From Bacillota bacterium (GTDB lineage: Bacteria > Bacillota > UBA4882 > JAAYXC01): a stretch of 5,114 nucleotides of DNA. A model generated the notes under the pieces. That model had not been told where the DNA came from. It worked only from the letters and a program-made list of their open reading frames with translations, and did not search any database. The number at the start of each line of letters is the position of its first letter. Position 1 is the stretch's first letter. Below, one piece after another: positions 1-5,114 of this stretch. The position numbers and the translations under genes are program-made. The stretch spans positions 1 through 5,114 of the forward strand of contig JAAYXC010000314.1 in assembly GCA_012516115.1 (NCBI GenBank), read 5' to 3'.

Positions 1-669
1 CCCCATGGGCATCCCCAGCCCTCCCCCGTGGGAGAGCCGTGGGAGATTGCGGGCCATGACCGCCAGGCCTTCTCCCAACCGTTCCAGACCGGCCAGAGAA
101 TCGTCGAGGATCGACATGACCCACGGCGCGGATTCCAAAAGTCCTTCGTAGCGAGGCTGGGCAAAGGCTTCCCGGTCGTATTGGAGAAAACCAAAGCTCA
201 AAAACCCGCCGACGAAGACCGCCCCGAGGAGAAACCCCCCGCCCAGCGCGCGGAAGGAGAAGGCGCGGAGGAAGAGCGTGGCCGCCAGACCACCGATGCC
301 GGCGAGGAAAACGGCCAAAAGGATCACCCGGTTGGCGGCCTGCCGGGCCTGGGCGACGATGGCGGCGGTAAGGGCTTTCCTCGCCTCCACCTGCTCGCCC
401 AGATCCTGCAGAAAAGAAGGGGCCAGCCCGCGGAGCTCCAGCTCCAGCCGGACCGGGACCCGATGGGTCCGGGCGGCGAGAAACCCCAACGGCGGGAAAG
501 AGATCCGCGTCTCGGCCGGGACGAGCAAACGCACCCGAGCGGCAAAGGTCAGACCGGCGCCGCTTTTCTCTACCCGGGCGAACCCGTTGACGGCCAGGAC
601 CGCTCCGGCCAGGCAGAAAAGGACCCATACCGCCGCTCTTTGCCATCCTGCCCGCCGGTTTCGAGCCAC
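1..669 (-). CDS. Membrane-anchored protein, probable N-terminal part of a metallophosphoesterase (partial)
   Basis: An open frame of 223 codons with no stop runs from a GTG at 669 off the left edge, so the C-terminus is missing. The GTG has a strong ribosome binding site (GGAGG at 678-682). An alternative in-frame GTG at 700-702 lacks one. Residues 13-30 form a hydrophobic signal anchor. An extracytoplasmic segment of about 80 residues follows, with PPLGFLAARTHRVP at 59-72. Two further membrane segments lie near 114-134 and 142-163, then a soluble part with YDREAFAQPRYEGLLESAP at 164-182. The PPLG...TH...P block, the paired membrane segments and the EPRY-G-L--AP block recall the N-terminal region of a clostridial and actinobacterial membrane metallophosphoesterase family, recalled from memory. 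In that family the metal-binding SD-H-N motifs come just after the point where the window ends, so the catalytic domain cannot be seen. It reads in the same direction as gyrB, 90 nt downstream. The reading frame is secure, the family moderately so, and the substrate is unknown. Confidence 0.72.
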   Translation of the reverse strand, partial: MARNRRAGWQRAAVWVLFCLAGAVLAVNGFARVEKSGAGLTFAARVRLLVPAETRISFPPLGFLAARTHRVPVRLELELRGLAPSFLQDLGEQVEARKALTAAIVAQARQAANRVILLAVFLAGIGGLAATLFLRAFSFRALGGGFLLGAVFVGGFLSFGFLQYDREAFAQPRYEGLLESAPWVMSILDDSLAGLERLGEGLAVMARNLPRLSHGGGLGMPMG

Positions 670-677
670 TCCTTCTC

Positions 678-685
678 CCTCCTCC
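678..685 (-). promoter_or_regulatory. Ribosome binding site of the membrane-protein gene
   Basis: On the minus strand two overlapping GGAGG cores (681-685 and 678-682) precede the GTG at 667-669, the nearer one with 8 nt spacing. This site decides the GTG start over the upstream in-frame GTG at 700-702, which follows a pyrimidine-rich stretch without any Shine-Dalgarno match. Confidence 0.75.
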
Positions 686-726
686 TGCCGGGATTGTACC
701 ACGAAGGGGGAGAAGGGGTAAATCGA

Positions 727-757
727 GGGAAAGGTGGCAGAGCTGCCACGGTCTCCC
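727..757 (-). terminator. Imperfect hairpin after gyrB, possible weak terminator or processing site
   Basis: A perfect 7-bp inverted repeat (GTGGCAG and CTGCCAC, 734-740 and 743-749) is flanked by a second arm (GGGAGA against TTTCCC on the minus strand, one G-U pair) across a small internal loop. This makes a 13-bp imperfect stem starting 2 nt after the gyrB stop codon. No run of T follows on either strand, so it is not a classical intrinsic terminator. It may attenuate transcription, protect the gyrB 3' end, or be cut by an RNase. It lies in the 90-nt gap (670-759), which otherwise contains only the next gene's ribosome binding site. Confidence 0.45.
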
Positions 758-759
758 GC

Positions 760-2286
760 CTAAGCGCCGTACCAGTCGAGATTGACCACTTCTTTGGCGT
801 GGGCCTGGATGAACTCACGCCGCGGTTCGACCTTGTCGCCCATCAGGAGGCTGAAGATCTGGTCGGCTTCGATGGCGTCCTCCAAGGTCACCTGGAGCAT
901 GGTCCGGGTGGCCGGGTTCATGGTTGTCTCCCAGAGCTGCTCGGCATCCATTTCCCCCAGGCCTTTATACTGCTGGATTTCTTTTATATTTTCCTTACCC
1001 AGCCTGGCCACAAGCTGTTCGAGTTCTTTATCGCTATAAGCGTAGTAATGCTCCACCTTTTTCTTCCCGGCCGAAACGCGATAAAGCGGCGGTTGGGCGA
1101 TATAAACGTGGCCGTGCTCGATGAGCGGCCGCATATAACGGTAGAAAAACGTAAGGAGCAGGGTTCGGATATGGGACCCATCGATATCCGCGTCGGCCAT
1201 GATGATGATCTGATGGTAGCGGAGCTTGCTGAGGTCGAATTCATCGCCGATCCCGGCCCCCAGGGCCACGATGACCGGTTCGAGCTTCTGGTTCTTCAAG
1301 ACTTCATCCCGGCGCGCCCGTTCCACGTTCATCATCTTGCCCCAGAGGGGCAGGACGGCCTGGAAATGCCGGTCCCGACCCTGCTTGGCCGAACCGCCGG
1401 CCGAATCGCCCTCGACGATGTAGATCTCCGCCTGGGCCGGGTCGTTGACGATACAGTCGGCGAGTTTCCCCGGCAGCGAACTGATCTCCAGGGCGTTCTT
1501 CCTTCTCGTCAGCTCCTTGACCTTGCGGACCTCTTCCCGTGTCCGGGCGGCGAGCAGGGCCTTCTCCACGATCTTTTTCGCCGCGGCCGGGTTCTCTTCC
1601 AGGAATTCCGCCAACCCTTCGGAGACGATGGACTGGACCAGACCGGCGATCTCGCTGTTGCCCAGCTTGGTCTTGGTTTGGCCTTCGAACTGCGGATCCC
1701 GCAGTTTGACGCTGATGACCGCGGTCAAACCTTCCCGCACGTCATCGCTGGTGAAGTTCTGCTCCTTTTCTTTAAGAAGGCCGTATTTGCGCGCGTACTC
1801 GTTGATCGTACGGGTGAGGGCGGCCCGGAAGCCGGTCAGGTGGGTCCCGCCTTCCACCGTATTGACGCCGTTGGCGAACGAAAAGACGTTTTCGACGTAG
1901 GTGTCGTTATACTGGAGGGCGACCTCCACCATTACTTCCTTCTCTTTAATCTCTTTATTAATGGAGATGATCTCTTTATGAATGGGATCCTTGTTTTTAT
2001 TTAAATACTCCACGAAAGCGACGATCCCGCCCGGATAATGGAAGGTATCGTGCTTGCCCGTTCGTTCGTCGGTTAGAGTAATGGTCACCCCTTTGTTGAG
2101 GAAGGCCTGCTCGCGGAGGTAATTATAAAGCGTCTCGTAATTGAACTCCGCCGTCTCGAAGATCTCCGGATCCGGTTTGAAAGTGGTTATGGTACCCGTT
2201 CCTTCCGCCGGACCGAGGATTTCGATCCCGGTCACGGGGACGCCGCGCTCATAACGCTGGTAATAGAGGCGCCCATCCCTTTTCAC
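760..2286 (-). CDS. gyrB: GyrB C-terminal fragment: transducer, TOPRIM and GyrA-interacting regions
   Basis: After the TAG, an open frame of 520 residues reaches the normal gyrB end. The first usable start codon is a GTG at 2284-2286, which is codon 137 of the intact gene (V in LEVRVKRDG). A GAGG five bases upstream is part of the LEV coding sequence and is probably coincidental. The fragment holds the rest of the transducer domain (EGGTH, QTK), the TOPRIM motifs EGDSAGG and DADID, and the conserved tail. Trp451 in LPLWGK replaces the arginine of B. subtilis and E. coli LRGK; I believe some clostridial GyrBs also have Trp there. A separate C-terminal product would lack ATPase activity, so this is more likely the downstream part of one gene than an independent gene. 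Confidence 0.6.
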   Translation of the reverse strand: MKRDGRLYYQRYERGVPVTGIEILGPAEGTGTITTFKPDPEIFETAEFNYETLYNYLREQAFLNKGVTITLTDERTGKHDTFHYPGGIVAFVEYLNKNKDPIHKEIISINKEIKEKEVMVEVALQYNDTYVENVFSFANGVNTVEGGTHLTGFRAALTRTINEYARKYGLLKEKEQNFTSDDVREGLTAVISVKLRDPQFEGQTKTKLGNSEIAGLVQSIVSEGLAEFLEENPAAAKKIVEKALLAARTREEVRKVKELTRRKNALEISSLPGKLADCIVNDPAQAEIYIVEGDSAGGSAKQGRDRHFQAVLPLWGKMMNVERARRDEVLKNQKLEPVIVALGAGIGDEFDLSKLRYHQIIIMADADIDGSHIRTLLLTFFYRYMRPLIEHGHVYIAQPPLYRVSAGKKKVEHYYAYSDKELEQLVARLGKENIKEIQQYKGLGEMDAEQLWETTMNPATRTMLQVTLEDAIEADQIFSLLMGDKVEPRREFIQAHAKEVVNLDWYGA

Positions 2287-2322
2287 CCTAACCTCGAGCC
2301 ATTCCGAAAGGGCGTTGACAAC

Positions 2323-2694
2323 CTAAACACCTACCCCGTGAAGCCCGCCCGAGTATTTATAACCCTCCCCACCGAACTTCCCACCGGCGCCCAGCACGGT
2401 CATGACGATCTCCAGGGCGGGCCGGCCGGTCTCATGCATGTCCACGGGGATGCCGCGACCGTTATCGCTGTTGGTTAGGCTTCCGTCTTTATGGAGGGTG
2501 ACATCGATCCGGTCGCAGAAACCGGCCAGGACCTCGTCGATGCTGTTGCCGACGACTTCGACCACGAGATGATGGAGCCCTCGGGCCGAAGTACTGCCGA
2601 TGTACATGCTCGGCCGCTTACGCACGTGTTCGAGGCCGTCCAAAACCTGGATTTGATTGGCATCGTAGCGGAGAACTTCTTTTTCTTCGGCCAT
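2323..2694 (-). CDS. gyrB: GyrB N-terminal fragment (123 aa), ATP-binding part, as translated up to the TAG
   Basis: This is the product expected if TAG acts as a stop. The ATG at 2692-2694 has GGAGG at 2701-2705 with 6 nt spacing, and the protein begins MAEEKEVLRYDANQIQVLDG, as GyrB does. The frame is open further upstream to 2892 inside remB, but that part has no GyrB similarity. The fragment keeps Glu46, Asn50, Asp77 and the glycine-rich ATP lid, but ends within the lid and lacks the rest of the ATPase and transducer domains, so it should not fold or bind ATP normally. It departs from the family at Gly49 (normally Asp), Val55 (Ala), Asn75-Ser76 (hydrophobic pair) and Gly102 (His), and lacks one residue near 88-89. 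Confidence 0.7.
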   Translation of the reverse strand: MAEEKEVLRYDANQIQVLDGLEHVRKRPSMYIGSTSARGLHHLVVEVVGNSIDEVLAGFCDRIDVTLHKDGSLTNSDNGRGIPVDMHETGRPALEIVMTVLGAGGKFGGEGYKYSGGLHGVGV

Positions 2695-2700
2695 GGTGAT

Positions 2701-2705
2701 CCTCC
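2701..2705 (-). promoter_or_regulatory. Ribosome binding site of gyrB
   Basis: The minus strand reads GGAGGATCACCATG, a GGAGG core 6 nt before the ATG at 2692-2694. It lies in the 23-nt gap after the remB stop and fixes the gyrB start, since the frame stays open upstream into remB without GyrB-like sequence. Confidence 0.8.
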
Positions 2706-2717
2706 AAAAATCATTCC

Positions 2718-2972
2718 TTATCCTCGGCGCCGGCTTAAGAGTTCCGCCCTTTTCTTCAACGTCCCGGAAGAGATGGGCGAGGGATAGACCGCCTGCGTGG
2801 TGATGACCAATGATTTGATCTCTTCCCGGGCCAGGGGGGGATGCGGGTTCACCATTTTCGCCTGGTATTCTTCCGGGAGACTGCGGTACCACAGACGATT
2901 TTTCTCCACATTGAGAATGACCACGATATCCCTGATCCGAATCACGGTTTCTCCTCCAAGATGTAAGAACAT
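2718..2972 (-). CDS. remB: Extracellular matrix regulator RemB (DUF370 family)
   Basis: A small 84-residue protein of the DUF370 family, close to the 81 residues of B. subtilis RemB (YaaB). The start MFLHLGGETVIRIRDIVVIL matches the family's MYIHLG--(x)---RDIV- pattern. The C-terminal part SLVITTQAVYPSPISSGTLKKRA (split here as SLVITTQ at 54-60 and SPISSGTLKKRA further on) matches the conserved IVVT-Q--Y-SP-SS-TLKKRA block. RemA/RemB proteins are DNA-binding regulators of biofilm matrix genes in Bacillus; a role in this organism is inferred. The ATG at 2970-2972 follows GGAGGAG at 2981-2987 with 8 nt spacing. It sits 29 nt after the DUF721 gene and 23 nt before gyrB, its usual place between recF and gyrB in Firmicutes, so it is very likely co-transcribed with them. 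Stop is TAA. No defect is seen. Confidence 0.9.
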   Translation of the reverse strand: MFLHLGGETVIRIRDIVVILNVEKNRLWYRSLPEEYQAKMVNPHPPLAREEIKSLVITTQAVYPSPISSGTLKKRAELLSRRRG

Positions 2973-2980
2973 CTATCTCT

Positions 2981-2987
2981 CTCCTCC
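2981..2987 (-). promoter_or_regulatory. Ribosome binding site of remB
   Basis: GGAGGAG on the minus strand lies 8 nt before the ATG at 2970-2972. A second GGAGGAG at 2951-2957, inside remB, precedes a GTG (Val10), but that would remove the conserved MFLHLGGE start, so the upstream site is preferred. Confidence 0.7.
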
Positions 2988-3001
2988 GTCAGGGCGGTGG
3001 A

Positions 3002-3790
3002 CTAATCCTCATTTTCCGGCCATGCCCGGGCTGCCTCCGGACCCAGGAGTTCGGTGACCAGGTCCCGGGTGATTCCACCGGGAGCGCGGCCGCAAAGCAG
3101 GGCCAGACGGCGCAGATCTCCCCGGAGACAAAGCCGGGCGATGGGGGATAAAGGACCCTCGGCCAGGCGCCGTTCGATCTTCCGCCGCAGCTCTTCTTCT
3201 ACGGCTGCCCGCACGGCCTCCCGGCGGGCGGGAACGATTCGTTCCTCGAGGGCCCGGATCTCGGCCGCGGTGGGCCAGGTCTCCCCGAGCAACAAGCGAA
3301 TATATTCTTCTTCGTCCTCCCCGGTTCCTTTCTCCCTGCGGGCCCAGGCTAAAGCGGCACGAAAAAAAACCGCGGCCAATTTCGGATCGGGGACTTTCTC
3401 CGCCAGCTCTTTTATTTTGGCCAATTTTTCCGGTGATAAAGGTCTTTTTCCGGTCAAAGCGGTCGCCGAGGGGATTTCCTTCCCTTCTTCCCTTTCCGGT
3501 TGCCCGATCTTGACCCGGATTCCCCGTAGATAGGAACCACCCATGATTTTTCGGTAACGGAGGAGAATCTCCTTTTCCATGAGGCTCAGCTGGTGGGCGA
3601 GGGCCGGGTTGGGGGTCTTGACGAACAAAAGACCGTGCAAAACCGGACCACAACTCGTCTGCCGGGCGATCTCTTCCCCCACCACCCGCGGCCAGAAGAA
3701 AACGGCCGATCCCTGCCGCAACCTGGTGGCGATCCCCATTTTCGTCGTCACCCGGTCCAAAAGAAAACCAAGCCGTACCGGTTCCGTCAT
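3002..3790 (-). CDS. DUF721 (DciA-like) protein with a long C-terminal extension
   Basis: A 262-residue protein. Residues 1-96 fit the DUF721 domain: a helical start, the FWPRVVGEEIARQT core at 32-45 with its conserved Trp, LLFVKTPNPALAHQLSLME at 54-72, and a closing IRVKIG. DUF721 includes DciA, a loader or partner of the replicative DnaB helicase in many bacteria; that role here is inferred. Residues 117-155 (LSPEKLAKIKELAEKVPDPK onward) resemble the tail of other clostridial DUF721 proteins. About 107 further residues, predicted helical and rich in Arg and Glu, end in a leucine-rich segment at 217-250. I do not recognise this extension. The ATG at 3788-3790 overlaps the recF TGA as ATGA, and its GGAGGA lies at 3798-3803 inside recF, so translation is probably coupled. 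The stop is TAG at 3002-3004. The name DciA is not firm, so no symbol is given. Confidence 0.82.
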   Translation of the reverse strand: MTEPVRLGFLLDRVTTKMGIATRLRQGSAVFFWPRVVGEEIARQTSCGPVLHGLLFVKTPNPALAHQLSLMEKEILLRYRKIMGGSYLRGIRVKIGQPEREEGKEIPSATALTGKRPLSPEKLAKIKELAEKVPDPKLAAVFFRAALAWARREKGTGEDEEEYIRLLLGETWPTAAEIRALEERIVPARREAVRAAVEEELRRKIERRLAEGPLSPIARLCLRGDLRRLALLCGRAPGGITRDLVTELLGPEAARAWPENED

Positions 3791-4905
3791 TGCCTTTCCT
3801 CCTCGATTTGTCCGTCCTCTACCAGAAAGAGACGTGCCGCCGCAAGGACTCCGCCGAAGTCTTTTTTTTCGGTGGAGGTGATGAGGGTCTGGACCGTGGT
3901 CAAGAGGGTTCGAAAGAGGGCCATCTTCCTTTCCTCGTCGAACTCGGAGAGCACATCGTCCAAAAGCACGATGGGCGGTTCCCCGAGGCGGTCCGTCAGA
4001 TAATCGACGGCCGCCAATTTCATGGCCAGAGCAGCCGTACGTTGCTGGCCTTGCGAGGCAAAAGAACGGAGGGCCCGGCCCGCGCGGAAACCGATGGCGA
4101 TATCATCGCGATGCGGTCCGGTAAGGGTGAGACCGCGGATGATTTCCTCTTTTTCACGACTTACCAATTCCCGACCAAGGAGTTCCGCGGCCTGGGCCTC
4201 TTCGGCCAGGGGAACCTTCCCGCCGAACATATAGGAGAGGGCGATCTCTTCTTTCCCGCCGGCCAGACGCGCATGGTAAGAGACAATGGACGGGGCCAAA
4301 TCACGCATGGCCTGCAGACGCCAGCCGATGACCTCCAGCGCCCGGGCCAGGAAGGTTTCGTTCCAGACCAAAAGTTCTTCCCGGTCGGTTTCTTTTTCCC
4401 GGATCCGGCGGAGCAGTTCGTTCCGTTGGAAGAGCGCCCGCTGATAGGAATGAAAAGCCCGACGAAAACGTGGTTCCGTTTGGGCCAAATAGAGGTCGAG
4501 ATAAGTCCGGCGGTGTTCGGGACCACCTTTTAACAATTGGAGATCGTCGGGGGAGAAGAGGACCACGTTGACCCGACCGAAAAGATCCTGGGCCCGTTTA
4601 AGGGCTACTCCGTTCTGAAGAATGGCTTTACCGGCCGGGCCGAAAGCGTACTCCAGCGTGGACTTGACCCCGTTCCGGCTGGAAAAGACTCCTTCCACGC
4701 GGAACCCATCGCAACCGTAACGAATGAGATCTTGTTCGTTGTTGGAACGAAACGAGCGTCCGAAAGCTAAAAGATAGATCGCTTCCAGAAGATTGGTCTT
4801 TCCCTGGGCATTTTGTCCGATAAGAAGATTAATATAAGGCGAAAATTCTATTTTTGTTTCCCGATAGTTGCGGAAGTTACGAATAAGCAACTTTTCAAGC
4901 TGCAA
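3787..4905 (-). CDS. recF: DNA replication and repair protein RecF
   Basis: RecF is an SMC/ABC-type ATPase that binds single-strand to double-strand DNA junctions and, with RecO and RecR, helps load RecA at gaps and stalled forks. The 372 residues match the family length. Motifs in order: LLIRNFRNY at 6-14, Walker A GQNAQGKT at 30-37, FSPDDLQLLKGGPEHRR at 117-133, GPHRDD at 263-268, the ABC signature region SQGQQR at 284-289, and Walker B VLLDDVLSEFD at 313-323. All look intact. The start is TTG at 4903-4905, 53 nt after dnaN. An in-frame TGA at 4921-4923 excludes any start further upstream, and the next TTG (codon 6) would cut into the first strand. GGGGAG lies 4 nt before the TTG. The gene ends in an ATGA overlap with the DUF721 gene. 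In B. subtilis an S4-domain gene sits between dnaN and recF; none is present here. Confidence 0.97.
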   Translation of the reverse strand: MQLEKLLIRNFRNYRETKIEFSPYINLLIGQNAQGKTNLLEAIYLLAFGRSFRSNNEQDLIRYGCDGFRVEGVFSSRNGVKSTLEYAFGPAGKAILQNGVALKRAQDLFGRVNVVLFSPDDLQLLKGGPEHRRTYLDLYLAQTEPRFRRAFHSYQRALFQRNELLRRIREKETDREELLVWNETFLARALEVIGWRLQAMRDLAPSIVSYHARLAGGKEEIALSYMFGGKVPLAEEAQAAELLGRELVSREKEEIIRGLTLTGPHRDDIAIGFRAGRALRSFASQGQQRTAALAMKLAAVDYLTDRLGEPPIVLLDDVLSEFDEERKMALFRTLLTTVQTLITSTEKKDFGGVLAAARLFLVEDGQIEEERQ

Positions 4906-4924
4906 TTTTCTCCCCTCTCTTCAT
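4895..4924 (-). other. Nine-codon ORF overlapping the recF start, possible leader
   Basis: An ATG at 4922-4924 opens a 9-codon frame (MKRGEKIAA) that ends in TGA at 4895-4897, inside recF and out of its frame. It has a good GGAGG at 4930-4934 with 5 nt spacing, better placed than the site in front of the recF TTG. Ribosomes ending there would be 8 bases past the recF start and could re-initiate. It may equally be chance, since purine-rich sequence before a start codon makes such ORFs easily. Confidence 0.25.
4910..4915 (-). promoter_or_regulatory. Ribosome binding site of recF (TTG start)
   Basis: The minus strand reads GGGGAGAAAATTG, with GGGGAG 4 nt before the TTG at 4903-4905. This supports the rare TTG start. 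A second, stronger GGAGG (4930-4934) lies further upstream and faces the out-of-frame ATG at 4924. No sigma-A type promoter was convincing in the AT-rich gap 4906-4958. Confidence 0.6.
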
Positions 4925-4958
4925 TCTCTCCTCCCTAAAACTAATCAAATTAAAAGAA

Positions 4959-5114
4959 TCAAAAATTAATCTGATAGGGCATAACCACATAACGATAATA
5001 TTCACCGTCCACCGGCCGGAGTAAAGCCCGATCGGTGGGCCCGGTGAAGGAAAAACGGACCTCGTCGCCGGGCACCACTTTCAAAAAATCGAGAAGATAA
5101 TGGGGAGAGAAGAC
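4959..5114 (-). CDS. dnaN: DNA polymerase III beta subunit (sliding clamp), C-terminal 51 residues (partial)
   Basis: Reading from the right edge, 51 residues run VFSPHYLLDFLKVVPGDEV, then RFSFTGPTDRALLRPVD, then a terminal YRYVVMPYQINF before TGA at 4959-4961. This is the end of clamp domain III: N/SP-YLLD-L, F-GP---ALLRPVD and YVVMP at the C-terminus are typical of DnaN. The clamp is a homodimeric ring that tethers DNA polymerase to DNA. The 5' part lies beyond the window. The place directly before recF in the same direction fits the dnaA-dnaN-recF origin cluster, so oriC and dnaA are expected to the right of the window. Confidence 0.95.
   Translation of the reverse strand, partial: VFSPHYLLDFLKVVPGDEVRFSFTGPTDRALLRPVDGEYYRYVVMPYQINF

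Larger units (their letters stand above)
760..2694 (-). pseudogene. gyrB: DNA gyrase subunit B, full-length frame interrupted by one in-frame TAG
   Basis: GyrB is the ATPase and TOPRIM subunit of type IIA DNA gyrase (A2B2 with GyrA), which introduces negative supercoils. From the ATG at 2694 the frame is 644 codons, the usual family length. Visible motifs are the catalytic Glu46 and Mg-binding Asn50 of the GHKL ATPase fold, DNGRGIP at 77-83, GGLHGVGV at 116-123, EGGTH at 281-285, the QTK loop at 339-341, TOPRIM EGDSAGG at 428-434 and DADID at 501-505, QYKGLGEM at 575-582, and a C-terminal MGDKVEPRR at 618-626. Codon 124 (2323-2325) is TAG, where homologues have Ser (E. coli Ser121). No frameshift is present: the protein resumes in frame as VVNALSEWLEVRV. 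Gyrase is essential, so the stop is an error, a real lesion backed by another gyrB copy, or is suppressed. The gene ends with its own TAG at 760-762. Identity is certain; pseudogene status is not. Confidence 0.9.

Noticed and set aside
26..46. Ten-base direct repeat CCGTGGGAGA at 26-35 and 37-46
   Set aside because: Only two copies inside a coding frame; best explained by the amino acid and codon choice of the protein.
1333..1352. Trp451 in LPLWGK as a second damaging mutation in gyrB
   Set aside because: It differs from B. subtilis and E. coli (Arg), but I believe Trp occurs in some clostridial GyrBs, and the neighbouring residues are conserved.
28..2004. A 658-codon plus-strand open frame opposite gyrB and the membrane protein gene
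   Set aside because: It runs antisense to the well-supported gyrB and downstream gene, shows no recognisable motif, has no convincing ribosome binding site, and is explained by GC-rich codon structure on the other strand.
2323..2325. Pyrrolysine or another bulky amino acid inserted at the gyrB TAG
   Set aside because: The position sits in the tightly packed ATP lid where small Ser is conserved, and TAG ends two other genes here. No pyl genes are visible in the window, so there is no positive support.
2323..2892. Longer N-terminal form of the gyrB fragment starting at 2892
   Set aside because: The extra 66 residues lie inside remB in another frame and have no GyrB similarity; the ATG at 2694 has a good ribosome binding site and the canonical GyrB start.
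3790..4533. A 247-codon plus-strand open frame opposite recF
   Set aside because: It is the antisense shadow of recF, whose motifs and length are all intact; the translated sequence is low in complexity and unlike any family I know.

Overview
The window carries the part of a bacterial replication-origin gene cluster that follows dnaN, all read on the minus strand. From right to left (the direction of transcription) it holds the 3' end of dnaN, complete recF, a DUF721 (DciA-like) gene, remB (DUF370), gyrB, and the 5' part of a membrane-anchored protein that resembles the N-terminal region of a metallophosphoesterase family. Genes are packed tightly: recF and the DUF721 gene overlap by ATGA, and the other gaps are about 23 to 90 nt. 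No tRNA, rRNA, CRISPR array, insertion sequence or phage gene was seen.

The order dnaN-recF-remB-gyrB, strong GGAGG-type ribosome binding sites, and remB itself point to a Firmicutes-type Gram-positive bacterium. The DUF721 gene between recF and remB and the fairly high GC (mid-to-high 50s percent by eye) suggest a GC-rich clostridial lineage (Moorella/Desulfotomaculum-like). That placement is inference. Two departures from the Bacillus subtilis order are visible: no S4-domain gene (yaaA/rlbA) lies between dnaN and recF, and the gene directly after gyrB is a membrane protein rather than gyrA.

The most notable feature is gyrB. Its frame runs for 644 codons and every major motif of the family is present, but codon 124 is TAG. 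This falls just after the GGLHGVGV motif of the ATP-binding domain, where the family has serine; one base change from TCG explains it. The same 124-codon segment carries several other changes at usually conserved positions, while the remaining 520 residues look normal. Sequence error, a recent nonsense mutation in a duplicated gene, and readthrough or suppression are the possible explanations; the sequence alone does not decide.

The genes together serve chromosome replication and topology: the sliding clamp (DnaN), gap repair loading (RecF), possible replicative helicase loading (DUF721), biofilm-type DNA-binding regulation (RemB) and negative supercoiling (GyrB). A 31-nt imperfect hairpin follows gyrB and may separate or process the mRNA before the membrane-protein gene.
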